Shown here: positions 1 to 12,851 of the stretch, one piece after another
How the letters are laid out: every line of letters starts with the position of its first letter
Numbering within the stretch: the first letter of the stretch is position 1
Assembly: GCA_004794655.1 (NCBI GenBank)
Contig: SMMW01000001.1
Location: forward strand, 13,669,501-13,733,500
DNA: 64,000 nt
Reading direction: 5' to 3'
Source of the DNA: Marisa cornuarietis
Taxonomy: Eukaryota; Mollusca; Gastropoda; Architaenioglossa; Ampullariidae
Notes under the pieces: model-generated
What the model was told of the DNA's origin: nothing
The model's input: only the letters and a program-made list of their open reading frames with translations
The model's database searches: none
Made by a program: the position numbers and the translations under genes

Positions 1-617
1 TCTTTCCCTTCTTCCTTGTGTGTTTTCTTTTTCTTTCACACTCTTCGAAGGCCTTGCCTTAATCTCAGTTTCCTCTAAAAGCAGCTTCCGATGAATTATC
101 ATCGTTGACTCAAACATCCTCGTCATCATTTTGATTTGGTGAGTATTTTTGACGCGCCTGCCACTATGTGTCTGGAACGTGGTACCTCTTCCGTGTCGAT
201 AACTTTGCTTCCTTTTTGACGGGAAGACTTCACGATCGACGCGATGCTGTAGGGTTCACTTCCGGCTGACCTTTGTTGATGAGTGGATTTTTGTGTGCTG
301 GGGCTCAGTTCTGATTCCAGTGCGACTGGTGCCGTCTGTGGGATGTACCACATGGATCTGGGTTTTCTATGGATGTGCCTTCCTACTTGTATGCTATGTG
401 GGCTGCGGGTTGTAGTTTGTGCTGTAGGTGGTCGCGCAGCGTTTGGCGTGGAGTACCCAGTCTACAACCTAAGTCATTCTTATGTCGTCACCGTTTCCTA
501 CTACGATGTTCAGTCTTCGTCGTTGATCTTTTTTAAAATTTTTTAAAGAAGAAGAATTTAGCTCTTAGAAATAAGAAATAAAGAAACGCAATGTCATGGT
601 TAAGACCACGAGAAGAT

Positions 618-822
618 GTGCGTGCGTGCGCGTGCGCGTGCGTGTGTGTGTGTGTGTGTGTGCGTGTGTGTGTGTGAGGAGAGAGAGCGCTCATATATTC
701 GAGTATCACCATGGATAATTGACGAAAGAAGTGCAGGAACACCTTGCTTAAACTCTTGAGCGGGAATCGAAACAGTTACTGTCAGTGAAGTCAGTCATCA
801 ATCGAGGAGACAAAGAACTTAT
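618..822 (+). repeat. Dispersed repeat, copy A (GT array plus about 145-bp unique-like body)
   Basis: After a GT/GC microsatellite (618-676) the body contains ATATTCGAGTATCACC and TTACTGTCAGTGAAGTCAGT (about 774-793). It ends near CAAAGAACTTAT. It matches copy B at 21,681-21,872 at about 85% by eye, including the microsatellite at the same edge. It has no coding potential. Confidence 0.75.
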
Positions 823-1079
823 ATTAAGTGTGAAAATTCATTTAGTACTTAATGTACTATTTGTATTATTATTTAAGGCTTATATAATATGTAAAAAGCG
901 TGTGTTGTACTTAAGTGCTAACCATCAGTCTGTACGGTTATGCAGAACAAAAGCTCGTATCTACAGTTCAGAGACAACTTTCCACACATAAGAAAACATT
1001 CAGCAGTCCAAGATGAGAGGCAAAGGAGAATATCTGAAACACTTCATTAATTCATCCCTTGACTCGTACCAGGTGACGA
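823..1079. other. Non-coding spacer
   Basis: AT-rich sequence between the dispersed repeat and the first LINE relic. I see no motif or coding signal. Confidence 0.5.
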
Positions 1080-2620
1080 ATCATTATACCAGTCCACCAA
1101 TACTAGGCGTCAAGGGGAATAACTGGATGGACTAGCTGCTAACAAGGCTCGCCACTGAGACCTATCTTGACCTTTATGTTTGCAAGCCAGGTCGTCTTCT
1201 GTCCACCTCAGTGTCGATCCCCACTTCAAGGTATTCTGAAGCACTTTTCTTAAACATGGTGTCGTGCCGGGTCACATGGCCAAACCAGATCAGCTTGAGC
1301 CGCTTCACTGTTGAAAAGGTTCCTGGTGGCTCACTAGGGTGACGACCGTGATCAGTACGAAGTCATTGGTTTTGTATTCTATGCAAAACATTCAGAGCAA
1401 CCACCTCGGTCTCCAAAGCGCGTGTTCTCCTCTCAATATCGACAAATGCAGTCAACGACTCATCCGTGCAGCAGAATTTTAACTACCAGGGACTTGCAGA
1501 GTCTGTACGAAGCAGCAAACTTGATGGCACTACTGCACCAGATCCTGTCCAGCCTGGCCGATATTAACTGACACGATACTGATGCGGATGTCTGCCATGG
1601 ACCGGCCATCTTTGGAGAAGATGGCTCCCAAGTACATACAGATGTTCTCTCCTCCAGCTGAGCTCCCTTCACGTAAATCTCTTCTTTGCCGTTTCCGTTG
1701 GTGTGAGCCATGACTTTACTTTTTTCAGTGCCGGTCTCTATCCCACATGCATTCGCACTGGTTATCAGTCAGTTGGTGAGGTCTTGCAGCTACTGATGGT
1801 GTCTTCCGTCAGATCAATGTTTAGATCAAAGCATAGTTTAAACAGGGGCCGCAGAATGGAGGGCTGTTGGTCATGAAGGGCTACTTAAATGATGTTTTCC
1901 AAAAGCTGTTGAGCTTTACAGTGGGCAGAGGGCACTCTTGATGAACGCCAACCAAAGTCGATGAAGTTGTGTAAGATATCCCGATGGTATTATAGGGGTT
2001 TTTTCCTATACAATGTCGCTGTTGAAGTTCATCTGAGCTCCTGTCTTCGCTGAAGCCAGCCTGTTCTTCTGCTAGCCGTTCTTCCGCGGTGGTGTTGATG
2101 CGTTTCTGGATGACTTTCAGTATCACTTTGCTTGAGTGGCTAATTAGGCTTCTTGTTCTGTAGTTTTGGCGCTGTCTGTTGTTTCTTTGGAAGGGGAAGG
2201 ATTAGTGATTGTGTCTATTCTTCACGTTCCCAGATTCTTTGGTACAGAGTAGAAAGCGCCTTTGCTGTTTCTTTATCACGATGCTAAAGCTGCTCAGCTT
2301 GAAGTCGTCACCGCCAGGTGAATTCCCTTCCTTCGGACTGCGTACCGCTTTTTCGACCTCCTTCTGTAGAACTGGGAGGTTTGAAGACTCATGGTTTCAG
2401 TCTAGCTGCTTTGGAGGATGTCAGCGTTTGTCGTCCGCTGGAAGTTGCACTGGTCGTCACAATTATTCAGTCCTTCGGTTTAGTATAGCAGTACTTTCTG
2501 TGAAAAAAGTGACCCTGCTGTCTCCATTAACTAAAGTCTTGTGCTGTCCTTTCTTGATGAGTGTCTTCAACAGCTGGTCGGCGTTTTTTTATGCCACTCC
2601 GTCCCATTAGTTCCGATATG
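1080..2620 (-). pseudogene. RTE/jockey-like LINE relic (reverse transcriptase to C-terminal tail), frameshifted
   Basis: Reading the minus strand from about 2,620 down, pieces of an endonuclease/reverse-transcriptase polyprotein appear in the correct order. Near 2,126-2,030 there is ILKVIQKRIN followed by LAEEQAGFSEDRSS, the fingers block of the RT. A decayed FIDF block follows near 1,970. A fragment resembling the segment after the catalytic box lies at 1,830-1,690. Then come MADIRIRI-like and ARLDRIW-like stretches near 1,600-1,530, and RLKLIWFGHVTRHD near 1,305-1,260. The catalytic Asp-Asp box is unrecognisable, and there are many stops and frameshifts. This order is typical of LINEs common in molluscs and cnidarians. 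Exact clade is unassigned. Both ends are approximate. Confidence 0.75.
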
Positions 2621-2739
2621 GTCGTTGTTGATCCGGGCCTCGACTGATCCGGCTTGAAGTTCCTTTTGCGAAGTCTATCCGTATTCCCTTCTTTGGGCTT
2701 ATATACTTGTTGACGTCATCTCCTCCCCAAGAATGACGG

Positions 2740-3160
2740 ATACGGAACGGGGATTTTACTCGCGAGAGTTACGGTTCCTTGAATGGCCTCGTCAGGTCAA
2801 GCTTCTCCGAGCGCCACGCTCTAGGCGTATGCACGGTCTTACGGTGTATCTCGTATCCACACGTGTGTGGCGAGCAAATGTAATTTGCTGCCAACGCGGC
2901 TGCTGCAACACTGCAACTCTCTAATTGCACGTGACGGCTGGTGACGTCACGCAATGAATATGATTACTGCGGCTTTTCGAGAGCGCGCGCGAGCATCAGC
3001 TTTCTCGACTTCCCTCGCCATCGTCCCCGGCACCCCCTCCTCTCTCTCCCCCTCCCTTTGCCTGTTCGCTGTTTTTTCGGTACTGGACTTAATCCGGCCC
3101 TTGGCAGACTGCAAAACGAGGGGAAGGTGGGACGGGCGATGAAGACCACAGTGCTAAGGC
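2740..3160. promoter_or_regulatory. CpG-rich promoter-like patch with CRE and E-boxes
   Basis: The stretch is G+C- and CpG-rich with AGAGCGCGCGCGAGC near 2,980. It has CACGTG at 2,860-2,865 and 2,928-2,933 and a perfect TGACGTCA at 2,942-2,949. A pyrimidine-rich run follows (3,025-3,060). No adjacent coding exon was recognised on either strand, so it may be the promoter of a gene whose exons lie outside or are too short to see. Confidence 0.3.
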
Positions 3161-3424
3161 GGCGAAAATCTGCTGCACGCTGTACCTATTAGGTGTTGAG
3201 AACTGCCACAAATGGTTTTCACGTTTTGCAAATGATTTGCCGCATCTTGGTTTCGTTACCTTTCGTCTGCAATGGGGTGTCGAAGTTTTCGAATTCCTCG
3301 GGGTTTGGAGGGATCGTCGGAGTAGGTGCGTTGGACATGGGCGTGCAGGTCGCGTGTGTGAACAGACAGGCAGACAAATTGACATATATACATATAGAGA
3401 GAGAGATGTTTGTTTATATTTTAT

Positions 3425-3588
3425 GCCAACTCAGCAAGGAGTCACGGAGATATATTCCAGGTCAGCCCTGTGAACCGGTGTCACATAAAGGAAGAAAATA
3501 CATGTTCTTGGGCTGAGATTAGAACCAATAACCCACCATGCTATCTTGGGGACAAGCACGTTACCATTGCATCACTGGACTATCCAGA
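3425..3588 (-). mobile_element. tRNA-derived SINE, copy 1
   Basis: On the minus strand an A-box-like TGATGCAATGGTAACG (3,560-3,575) and a B box GGTTCTAATCTC (3,515-3,526) lie at tRNA-like spacing. About 40 bases later comes TGTGACACCGGTTCACAGGG, the block shared with the other copies. A tail then contains TGGCATAAAA near 3,425-3,434. The GA microsatellite at 3,585-3,602 borders its 5' end. The copy cannot fold as a functional tRNA. Confidence 0.65.
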
Positions 3589-3602
3589 GAGAGAGAGAAG
3601 GG

Positions 3603-6600
3603 GGGAAAGGCACGGTGCGAACACTAATTACACTTCTCAAATGCCATCGCTAAATATACTCACTCATCAAGCCCATCAGTTCTCTAACAAAACATGCCAT
3701 TCACTCCAACTTTAACCCCGTAAACCTTTGCCCCCAACAACTCCCGTCCTTCATTCTTGGAGAGCTTACCCAGTGACCTGCAGTTTGTCCACGCAAACTC
3801 TCTTTCCTATAATCGGCGAACGAGCCCATCGACCTGAGCGAGAGAGTAACTCCAGCTACATTAACGACAGCGACGAACGAATTGCACAGGAGACCGAGGA
3901 CTCGCTCCGCCCAGTCGGGTAGGTCGGGAAATACGACACCACACCAGCCACAGCTTCCTGGTGGGACGTGGGGGTCCGCTCTAAGCCTGCTGCCCCACTG
4001 CACGGCACAGTGTCCCAACCAGCATGCGGCGCTGGCACGGCTTCCCCCCCGCCCCCGCCCCCGTCCCACGTGACTCCCTTCTCTCTCTCTCTCCCGCGCT
4101 GAATGGTCCCACTGCTGGAAGGGATGGCGAGGAAGGGGGGCCGGGCTTGCTGATGCTTGGGGATCCTGTCCTATTTCTCAGCGGGACAAATTTGGGAGAC
4201 TGCTTCCACACAAGGAAAATCGTTGTCTGCCTGCAATTCACATCCTCCCCTGAAAACAGAGATAGCCACAACAGTACTTTTTATACTGCCACCATCATTG
4301 CCGCCTTAAAAGCTCAAAAACATATTGTAAAATTCGTGAACATGTATTTTACAAAAAAAAGCCGCAGTTTCTGCAATCACAAATCATCCTTTAACGATGA
4401 ATAAATAAATGGTGATACAAAGAAAGATAAAGCCACAACAAAGCTAGCCTTATATCTAAATTATCATTGACGTTTTGTTGTATTTGGAAGGGAAAAGTGT
4501 TTCTTCATAAAGTGGATTTAAATTAATACGACATGGAACTCAAGGAAAAAAAGGCTGAACAACAACACTGCCCCATAGCTACAACTCACTATTTGAGAGC
4601 CAAAGACATCTAAAGATAATAAAGCAAACAAACAAAAAAAGAAGAAAACGAAAAAACAATGAATGAAAATATATTAAGCAAACTTCAGCAATATACATAA
4701 ATAGCGAGAGATGTCATACAAGATTTTTGTTCTGTACAATAAAAAAATCTTTCAATTGTAACATGTCAGAAATGTACGTGCTTTGTAAAAAAAAAATCCT
4801 AACCTCAAACTGTGATATTTTAACAGAGATTAAAAAAAACTGATGAAAAAAACTATAGGAAAAATAAAATGGAGAACGAAATTAGCGATCGCTTTGCACG
4901 TTTGAGTAGTTGTGTTTCAGGAGTCAAGTGAGCGGGGTAGGGGGTAAGGAAAAAGTGAGAAGGGAGGAGAGAGAGAAAGAAAAGGAGAGTGATGTGTAAA
5001 ACTCTCACGGTTTCAGAGGGAGGTAATCACATGAGACAAGTGAAATGAGAAATTCTATTACTGCCACAGCCAGCGCACCGTTTGGAAAAGTCCGGTAAAG
5101 CGAAGAACTCCAAGTCCATCATCTTCAAGCTGCACTCTCCCCGCTCTGATGAGCACGCTAACTGACGAGGCAGTAGAGAGAGAGCTTGGAGAGAGAGAGA
5201 GAATAGGGAGGTGGAAGAAAATGGTAAAATGGAAAGGGAAGTACCCAAGGTGAACGGTCAAAGAATTGTCAGTGTTAGGTTAATCTTTGCCAGAAACCTT
5301 GTTTGCATCCGATGTCATTAGGATCAATTTACGATGTCATTAGGATCAATTTACTCTTGGCAAGATGCGGAGGGCGGTTATGGACCTAGAGACATAATTG
5401 TATGACTGTGAGCTGGGTTCAACTGAACGTTAGGGACAGAGAAACCCAATAAATCATCTACTATCAGTGTCGTCCTTGAGAAAATGGCAACTGCATATCC
5501 TCAAGATCGACAACAAAGATCAATCCATGTTGAATGGGTATAGAAACCCCCCCCCTCCCTAAAGTACAGTACCCATCATTCTGTCGAATAAAACAGTAAT
5601 ATCAAGCCACAAAATTATCATATTATCGTGTTCGGTTTGAAACCAGCAGAGCAAGACAAGATGCAGTTGAGATAGATAATCGTCAAAACGACGTAATTAC
5701 CAATGAAACAGAATATTTTTTTTTAATCTCTTTTGTGTCCTGTTTATTACATTTATAGATTTTCAACGTCCACTTTTCTCTCCACTTTCGTTTCCCATCA
5801 CTGCTAGAATGATGTTACACTCCCATTATTTGCTGTCAACGTGTAATCTCTGATTATTTGCATGTTGCCATATCGTTCCTCCCTATCGATCTGTATCACC
5901 ATAATGGGAGGTTTTGCAGACAAGGATCCGAGTGATAGGCATTGTTTAGGTGTCATGCGCGACCCAGATACTGCATACAATTTCTCCAGAAACTGTTCCT
6001 TCGAGGGACTTACGCGTGATGTGCTGGTCAATATGTTTGCACTGTCTGACCACAGTCATTATTTTTGTAAAAGATGAGGATGGGACGGGAGGTGACAGCT
6101 CGCGACAGAAGAACGCGCAGAAAAGAAAACTGAGAAGCGTGCACGCACGCACGCACACGCACACACGTACACGCACGCACCCACAGATCATAGGAAAATA
6201 TGATGCTAGAGGTCTGGCGTATTTACTGATCCTCGTCCTGCTATAGAAAACTTGGAGCTTGGGTTCCTAATGCCTAGCGACAACTTAATTCCGATACGAG
6301 ATGGCACCGAACCCGTCAAGCCCAGCTTGGAAGTGAGTCGTCCCGCTGTCAAATAAGGTGTTTACCTACAATTATATAACCCTCCCGTCGAGATAACCAC
6401 TGGCGAGGGGGGGACCCTCCGAACGTGTCGAGCCGGCCACTACAGCGCTAGATGTGGCGACCGCTTCCTGGCCGCGACAAACAATAGGGTGAAGTCGAGA
6501 GCAGTGGCTTGGCGGTGATGGTCCATGGTACGGGGACAACTGGGGGACACCCAGATGAGTGTGTCATGCCTGTCCCTCTTAACCTGACCGCTACCGCAGC

Positions 6601-8550
6601 GATCGTACGTGTGGGCGGATCTGATCCTGGTAGGGTAGGCGGCGGTGTCAAGTCGGTTTTTTTTTTCTGGCATCCGTGGCGTGGATGGGAAGGGATCCTG
6701 ACGCTCACTGTTAGGAAACCACTGCGCTCCGAGTCAGTCGCGACAATGGGCGCGCTGTTGAGGACTGGTGATAGGCTAAAAAGAGCTCAGCGCTAACCTT
6801 TAGCCTTCGTCGATGTATGACACCAAAATTGCTTGACACCGCTGACGGGGCATCTATGGCAGCAGCAGCACACAGGTAGAGAGGCTTATTCACGCATTGT
6901 TGGCTGCTTCAAGTGACACCAGGAAAAGTACCAAGACTTAAATCATTAGCTTTTCGGGCTCGACGGTTTTACTGCACTTTACAAAGCGAGATTCCCTTAA
7001 AAAGAAGTCATCGCTGTGTGCATCATGTAATTGCTGCTGTACCAGATAACCCGTCTCTCAGGAACCTGATGAACTCGGTGTCAAAACTCGTCAAAGGGCA
7101 GATAATCGCTCCTGGGTGACGAAGCATATGTTAACACCGCAAAGCATCACCTTCAACGCACAAAGCCCATGTAATGACCGTTTTAGCTGATTTATAAACC
7201 GGCACTTGTACAGCTAAACCTCCGGTCTTGCCTGTACGTCTGTGTTCACACAAGTCCAGAATTCATCACGGGATATTTAATTTTCATAGAAACGACTTGA
7301 GGGTCTTCTTATCCGGAGCACAGTGGCAAATATGTGACCGTGTTTTGGGTTTAAAAAAAATATTTATATCATGTAAATATTTGCCAGAAATTGTTACACA
7401 TTCGGAACTGCAAAAAATGACCTTCGATGCTTCAAGCAGTGACAAGCAGTGTTCTAAGACCAAGCTCTAAGACGCTACATCTTTGGCCAGACGTTAATTA
7501 ATTTGTAATTAATGCTTGCTTTTTTCCCGGATCCGCTCTTAACTCTTATCAACGACTTTTTCAAAACATTCAATCCTAAGCGTGAGTTTTCACCTCAATA
7601 TGTCATTCAAACCCTGAAGAACACTACAAGTGTTCATCCCGTTCCTCTTCCAGGTCACCAATTAGCACGTGAAAACAGGATCACAAGAAAGGCTTTTTTT
7701 AAAATTTTACCCCTAATGGCACTGTCACTTTAGCTAGAACAGACATATTCCCCGTTGCCTGAAGAGTAGTAAATTTCCAGCAGCTTCAAGTTTAATTTTT
7801 CCTCTCAACCTTATGTGTTGCTGGATGCGACATCGGTTCCAGAGCTCTTTGACACACGGACAAGTGCAGAGTTAAACGACGGAAAATGAACTTCAATTCT
7901 TCCAAGGCGGAAGTAGAGCCGAGGCCATGGGATATGTAGGGTGACTGGCCTCCTCAGTAGGAAAACCTTTCTCGTGTACATTTCGACCCAAGAGTGATCT
8001 CCCGTGGAGAATGGCGCCATGAGTGCCGTCATCGCAGAAGTTTGCGGCGTTACGCGTTTTCTCGCGCCATTGTCCGCTTTTAGGGCTACAATGGCATATG
8101 ATTCTTGCCATGATCGGGGCGAAGTATTAAGTACTTTTAACAGCCGCCCGTTCCAAGCTTCTGAAGAGCTGGACTGAATTCCTCTCGGCAGAAAATCTCG
8201 CACATCCGCACGTCTCTTTATCGAGCAGACAGAGACAGCGAGACAGGGAGAGAAAGATGGGCAGATGACATGGCCAGACACGCGAGAACGACAGACAGAA
8301 TGAAAGACACACGGCACATTAGCAAAAAGACGGACTGAGATGACTGAAGAAATTAATATTTTTAAAACCCGGAAAGGAAAAAATCGCACAAAGAATAAAG
8401 GAAGGAAGGAAGGATTCAGGAACAGAACGTGGAAGGAATAATATATGGAAGAAAGGAATAAAGAAAAAAGAATGGCAGTGAGAAACGTGAAAGGAGGGTT
8501 GTACATGTAGGTATGAAAGTGGTTTTATTACCCCTGTGGGCTATGAGAAT
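3603..8550. other. Non-coding stretch without recognised genes
   Basis: The first part is mixed, with a GC-rich patch at 4,020-4,120 holding CCGCCC-type runs and CACGTG. An A-rich stretch covers 4,300-4,900, purine runs lie at 4,935-4,990, and the 22-bp duplication is at 5,311. A CACG/CA microsatellite sits at 6,141-6,183. The open frame at 7,811-8,506 (minus) faces a purine-rich strand and looks like chance. No splice-supported exon was recognised. Confidence 0.45.
5311..5354 (+). repeat. Perfect 22-bp tandem duplication
   Basis: GATGTCATTAGGATCAATTT followed by AC is present twice back to back, 5,311-5,332 and 5,333-5,354. The perfect identity points to a recent slippage or duplication event. 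Confidence 0.9.
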
Positions 8551-8632
8551 GATGATAATAATAATAATAATAATAGTGAAGATTTTTATAGCGCATATTC
8601 ACACTCGTAGAGAGTATGCTCTTAGCGTCTTT
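8551..8632 (+). repeat. AGCGC-hairpin element, short copy 1
   Basis: An AAT array is followed by GAAGATTTTTATAGCGCATA, TTCACACTCGTAGAGAG and GCTCTTAGCG. Over about 65 bases it is nearly identical by eye to the copy at 49,881-49,952. Downstream sequence has diverged or was never present. Confidence 0.75.
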
Positions 8633-10590
8633 TTCTGCTTTCAAACCCTATCTCTCAGTTCCATCTCACCCCCTCCAAAACAAGACAAACAAAAAATGAA
8701 GAAGAAGAAGAAGAAGAAAAAAGCAAAATAAAATTTTTAATTTGCATTGGTATCTACAACATATTACGGTTCATTATCTGATGTTTCAGTAATGGAATTT
8801 TATCTCTCTATTCACAAGTATTAGTCATATTTATATCAAGACACATCAGTAGACTCAAACTCATCAGCTTTGTTAAATTATCTTTACAAAATAGTAATTT
8901 TTGTTCACTCCTGCTGCTGGCGATGATGCTTTACAGGACTGTAAAGATTTTACTTCTGTGATTGCGCGTCTGGTGGCAAGTGCTTATTTTAATCATGATA
9001 ACGATAAAATAAAATTGCTTTGGTGCGATGTTTATGTCTTGGGATAACATCTCGTTAGCAGATGTTCAGTAATATTGAAACATAATTGTGACTTGCAAAA
9101 GCTACCATCATTCGTTACAGAAAGAAAAATATTTCAGTATTTTATATGCATGCTCAAACGAATATTTAACCCCAATATCCAGGGTGGATAACAAGTTTAA
9201 AAGAAAATATTACAGGTAGAGCTTGTGCTTATCAAAAACAAAAACATAGCAAACAAAAACAAAAACAAAAACGTTCATGCGGTGTGATTCTGTACTCATT
9301 CGTGTGAAATCATCGTGCCTACACAGTGTGATGGGCTTGGATCTCACAGCTGGGGGAGTAGGGGGTTGGTGGAAAAAAAAGAACTTATCAGGGGAAGCAA
9401 GGAAGTAACTTCGTTAAGCAACCCAGTGCCCCTATCAGCTGACGTACGCCAATGTAACATGGAAACCTTCGCTGGGGGACGTCACGGGAAAAATGTAGAA
9501 CTCCCCTGGTTCAGCTTATCTCCGGGAAGGCAATTTGAGACAGACTTTGGAAACATTTCTGGCGATGAGATTTCTGCCTTCCTCTGCCTTTCCTACGGGT
9601 TGAGTCTGGCGACCTCTAAAATTATGACTGCTTCACGCTGGGTGTAAAGGGCGGAGTAGTCCCTTAAAGAAACCACCGCAGAACATGCGGATTCTGTGAG
9701 GTACTGATAACAGAAAGGTCGAGACCCAATAGTTTCAGACATTCTCAGGTAATCGGGGTACGAGAACAAACACGGCAAGAAACAGTGGATAAGAGGTTTA
9801 GAGAGAACGGCAAGAGGAAATCTAATCACGTCAGGATATGTTTTAGAGAAAAAACGTATAATCCAGTTGGAGATTTTTCAAAAAAAAAAAGAAAGCTATG
9901 TTGCTTTGTCCTCACAATACGAATGAAACTCAGACATACCACGAAACATACATTGCAATGCTGCTATGTATGCGCTTTTGCAGAACGAGCACAAAAGTCT
10001 GAAGAGGAGGATTAAAGCAAGGATGTCATAAATTCGTTTAACCGCAGCCCATACATCCGCACAAGGCAGAGAAACCTTGTTGACACGTGCGACTTTAACA
10101 ACAGGATCGTTTAGTATTTAGTAGTTTGGTGACAGCTTCCACTGCACCCGAGAAGCCATAGATACACAAAGAAATCGACTAATGCACTGCAAACAAGCGC
10201 ATCGAGATGTTTCTCAATGTAATTTTTCCGGCCATGTTTTAAATTGAAGAGAAATATGCTGAAACTGGAGTCGACGAAATGGGAACTTATTTTAGATATG
10301 ACGTATGTATGTTCCTTCTGTAAAATAAATGCAGTTCTCGTAGTGTGAACTTGTTGGACACATTGCGCATATTAAGTATATGGATGCTAATTTTGTTGTG
10401 AGCGCTTAATTTTAAAGCAGGCATGAAGCCATCTCACTCCCCGCCCAGAGCACAGTGTGGTTATTCAATCGGCTAGCGACCAGTACGTAAGCACTACATA
10501 CAGCAGTCCTCCATCACTTGCTCACTGTCGCCATCACACTGCTGGCAATACTCTCTGGACCTGCAAAGCGCCATTGATTATGCCTTCTCG

Positions 10591-10625
10591 TACACACACG
10601 CATGCACGCACGCGCGCGCGCCGCG

Positions 10626-10671
<46 letters not shown>
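10591..10671 (+). repeat. CA/CG microsatellite
   Basis: A mixed CACG/CGCG run passes into a pure AC array from 10,629 to 10,671. It creates meaningless His/Thr or Val/Cys open frames on either strand. Confidence 0.95.
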
Positions 10672-10673
<2 letters not shown>

Positions 10674-12784
10674 TTGTCAATAGACATCGACCCGAGCCCA
10701 CTACACCTTCCTAATGGAGTCGCTATGTAAATTGCACGCGCTCCCCGCCACTTCCATTGGCTGATGGCACTGGATGCAGCGTATGGAACGGAGGCGTCGG
10801 CAAAGTCTGAAAGCATGCGCGCAGGACGGCCATGGGGGAAAAGACAACTGTACATGGTTTGACATCGATTTGTTGAAATGGAAGATCTCCAAGGTGGGAG
10901 TGCAGAGAGTATTTTTGTGTACACTGCAAGTGCCTCTAGTGCGCCTCAAACGGGGAGGGACTACAGTATAGACCGAAAGAAAACTATTTGGAAGGAGGTC
11001 GTTACATGTTCCTCTATCAAAATGTTCTCAGCCAAGAAATTTTGCAACAACACTAGAACCACTAACCTTACTTCACTTACTACTACTACTACTACTAAAT
11101 AATCGGTCTGTTTTTTTGTACTGTTTATTTCCAGGTGTAAAGATGCTCGAAAAAAACTGAGTTATTATTTCATAGGCTTTTACAGGTATGTCTTAATTAT
11201 AATATGATTATTTCTTTAAGTTTTCAAGACATTTAATTATTATTATATGAAAGACTAAACGATTGAGCACAAAAATATCCAGTCGCGATAGCTTGTCCGT
11301 TCATATTTAGATTCTAGAACCACACCTAGTTTGATCATCCTAATATTTGTTTAAACAAAGTATTTAGAATTAGACACAGATTCTCTCTTTCTACATCAGA
11401 TCCATGTAAAATAATTATATCGCATTTGATGTTGTTTTTCAGACTGTATGTTCCGGTGTTATCACCACGCAGATATGAAACAGGTAAGAGATGGTGACTT
11501 AAAAATTACCAGAGATCTATTTCAGAACACTTTTCTCTTATTAAAACGGCACATCATTTACAAGAATAAATTTCAAGTACTCTAGAGTTAATCTAGAGTT
11601 TAAATTATTTCCAAATTTAGTCCAAGAAGGACACATGATACAGGTGTGAACATATACACGTCTTTAAAATTACACCACTATGCATACTTATTAGAATATA
11701 GTTCTACACTCATTCAGGCATGTTAGGGTGTTTTGTGTTGGTAGCAGAAAAGTGTGCATAAATGAATAATTTTTAATTTATAGTGCCATATAGGGTCAAT
11801 CTTTTAAGAATGAAATATAAATCTTCTCTTATTTAAGCAGCCATATTCAAGCAAACAATGTCAACAACAACAACAACAGCCAAACTAATTCTTTTTTTGG
11901 TAATTGCAGCATTTGACAGGACAAGATGACATTGTCTTATGATTTCTGCACGGGAAGTCTAGATTAAAGCAAGAACATTATAAAAATAATACCACCAGCA
12001 GCAGCAGCAGCCCTCTTACTAACATAATGTTATTTAGGTTAAGCATATGACCGAGACTAATGAAGCAAACTAGTAGCCATCGTCTCGTTTTAAATGCTGA
12101 TAATATAACAAACATTCTTTTAAAGGCTTTTTTTTATTAAAAAAAAGATAGCTTGTGAACTTAATGCTAGAATGGTAGCTTTTCGACACAAGAACGCTTT
12201 CGACAGGACTTGTGAAAGGCAACAACCTGCACTGAGTCATCAGACAGGTTAACAACAAAAAAATCGTTACCTGGCGAGTCAGAGAGCACTGCACGCTCGC
12301 GCGCGTGAGTCGCAACGTGGACAGCGACCAGGTGTACGAGGGAGCGACAGGCTACAGGTGGCGGCGTGAGAGCTAGCCCCGGGTCGCAGGTGTCAGTCAT
12401 CCAGTAAGAATCTATCGGCATACCTGTACACCCGGTCTCAGAAGGCGAGATGAGGGAGCCGGACTGATAGACTTTATGTGTAGGAGCAGTGGCAGCAGTT
12501 ATTGACCCGAGATGTCTGGCTGTCCCACACACGGGTGCTTACATTCGATCCGTGGTTACCGCCCCAAAATAGGCTCTGAAGTGGTAGCCGGGGTTCCAAC
12601 GCATACACGTTACTTACTGACCTCTTTGGACTCAGTGGTTTTGGAAGAAGTAGAGCTTGGAGTGCTTCCGATGACTACTGCTTCTCCTCGAGGCAGCTTT
12701 AACGCCGGTTCACACCAAGTGGCTGTTCATGTCTATGGGTTGTTTATGTATACGAGATGTTCATACACACGTCTGTTCACAGGC

Positions 12785-12788
<4 letters not shown>

Positions 12789-12850
<62 letters not shown>
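12789..12850 (+). repeat. GT microsatellite
   Basis: About 31 uninterrupted GT units. Confidence 0.97.

Positions 12851-12851
<1 letters not shown>

Noticed and set aside
2209..2610. 133-codon plus-strand open frame
   Set aside because: It is antisense to the minus-strand LINE relic, whose reading explains the sequence better.
7811..8506. 231-codon minus-strand open frame
   Set aside because: Opposite a purine-rich strand, which suppresses stops. The product is a low-complexity Phe/Leu/Ser text followed by unrecognisable sequence.
10514..10924. 136-codon minus-strand open frame
   Set aside because: Half of it is microsatellite translation.
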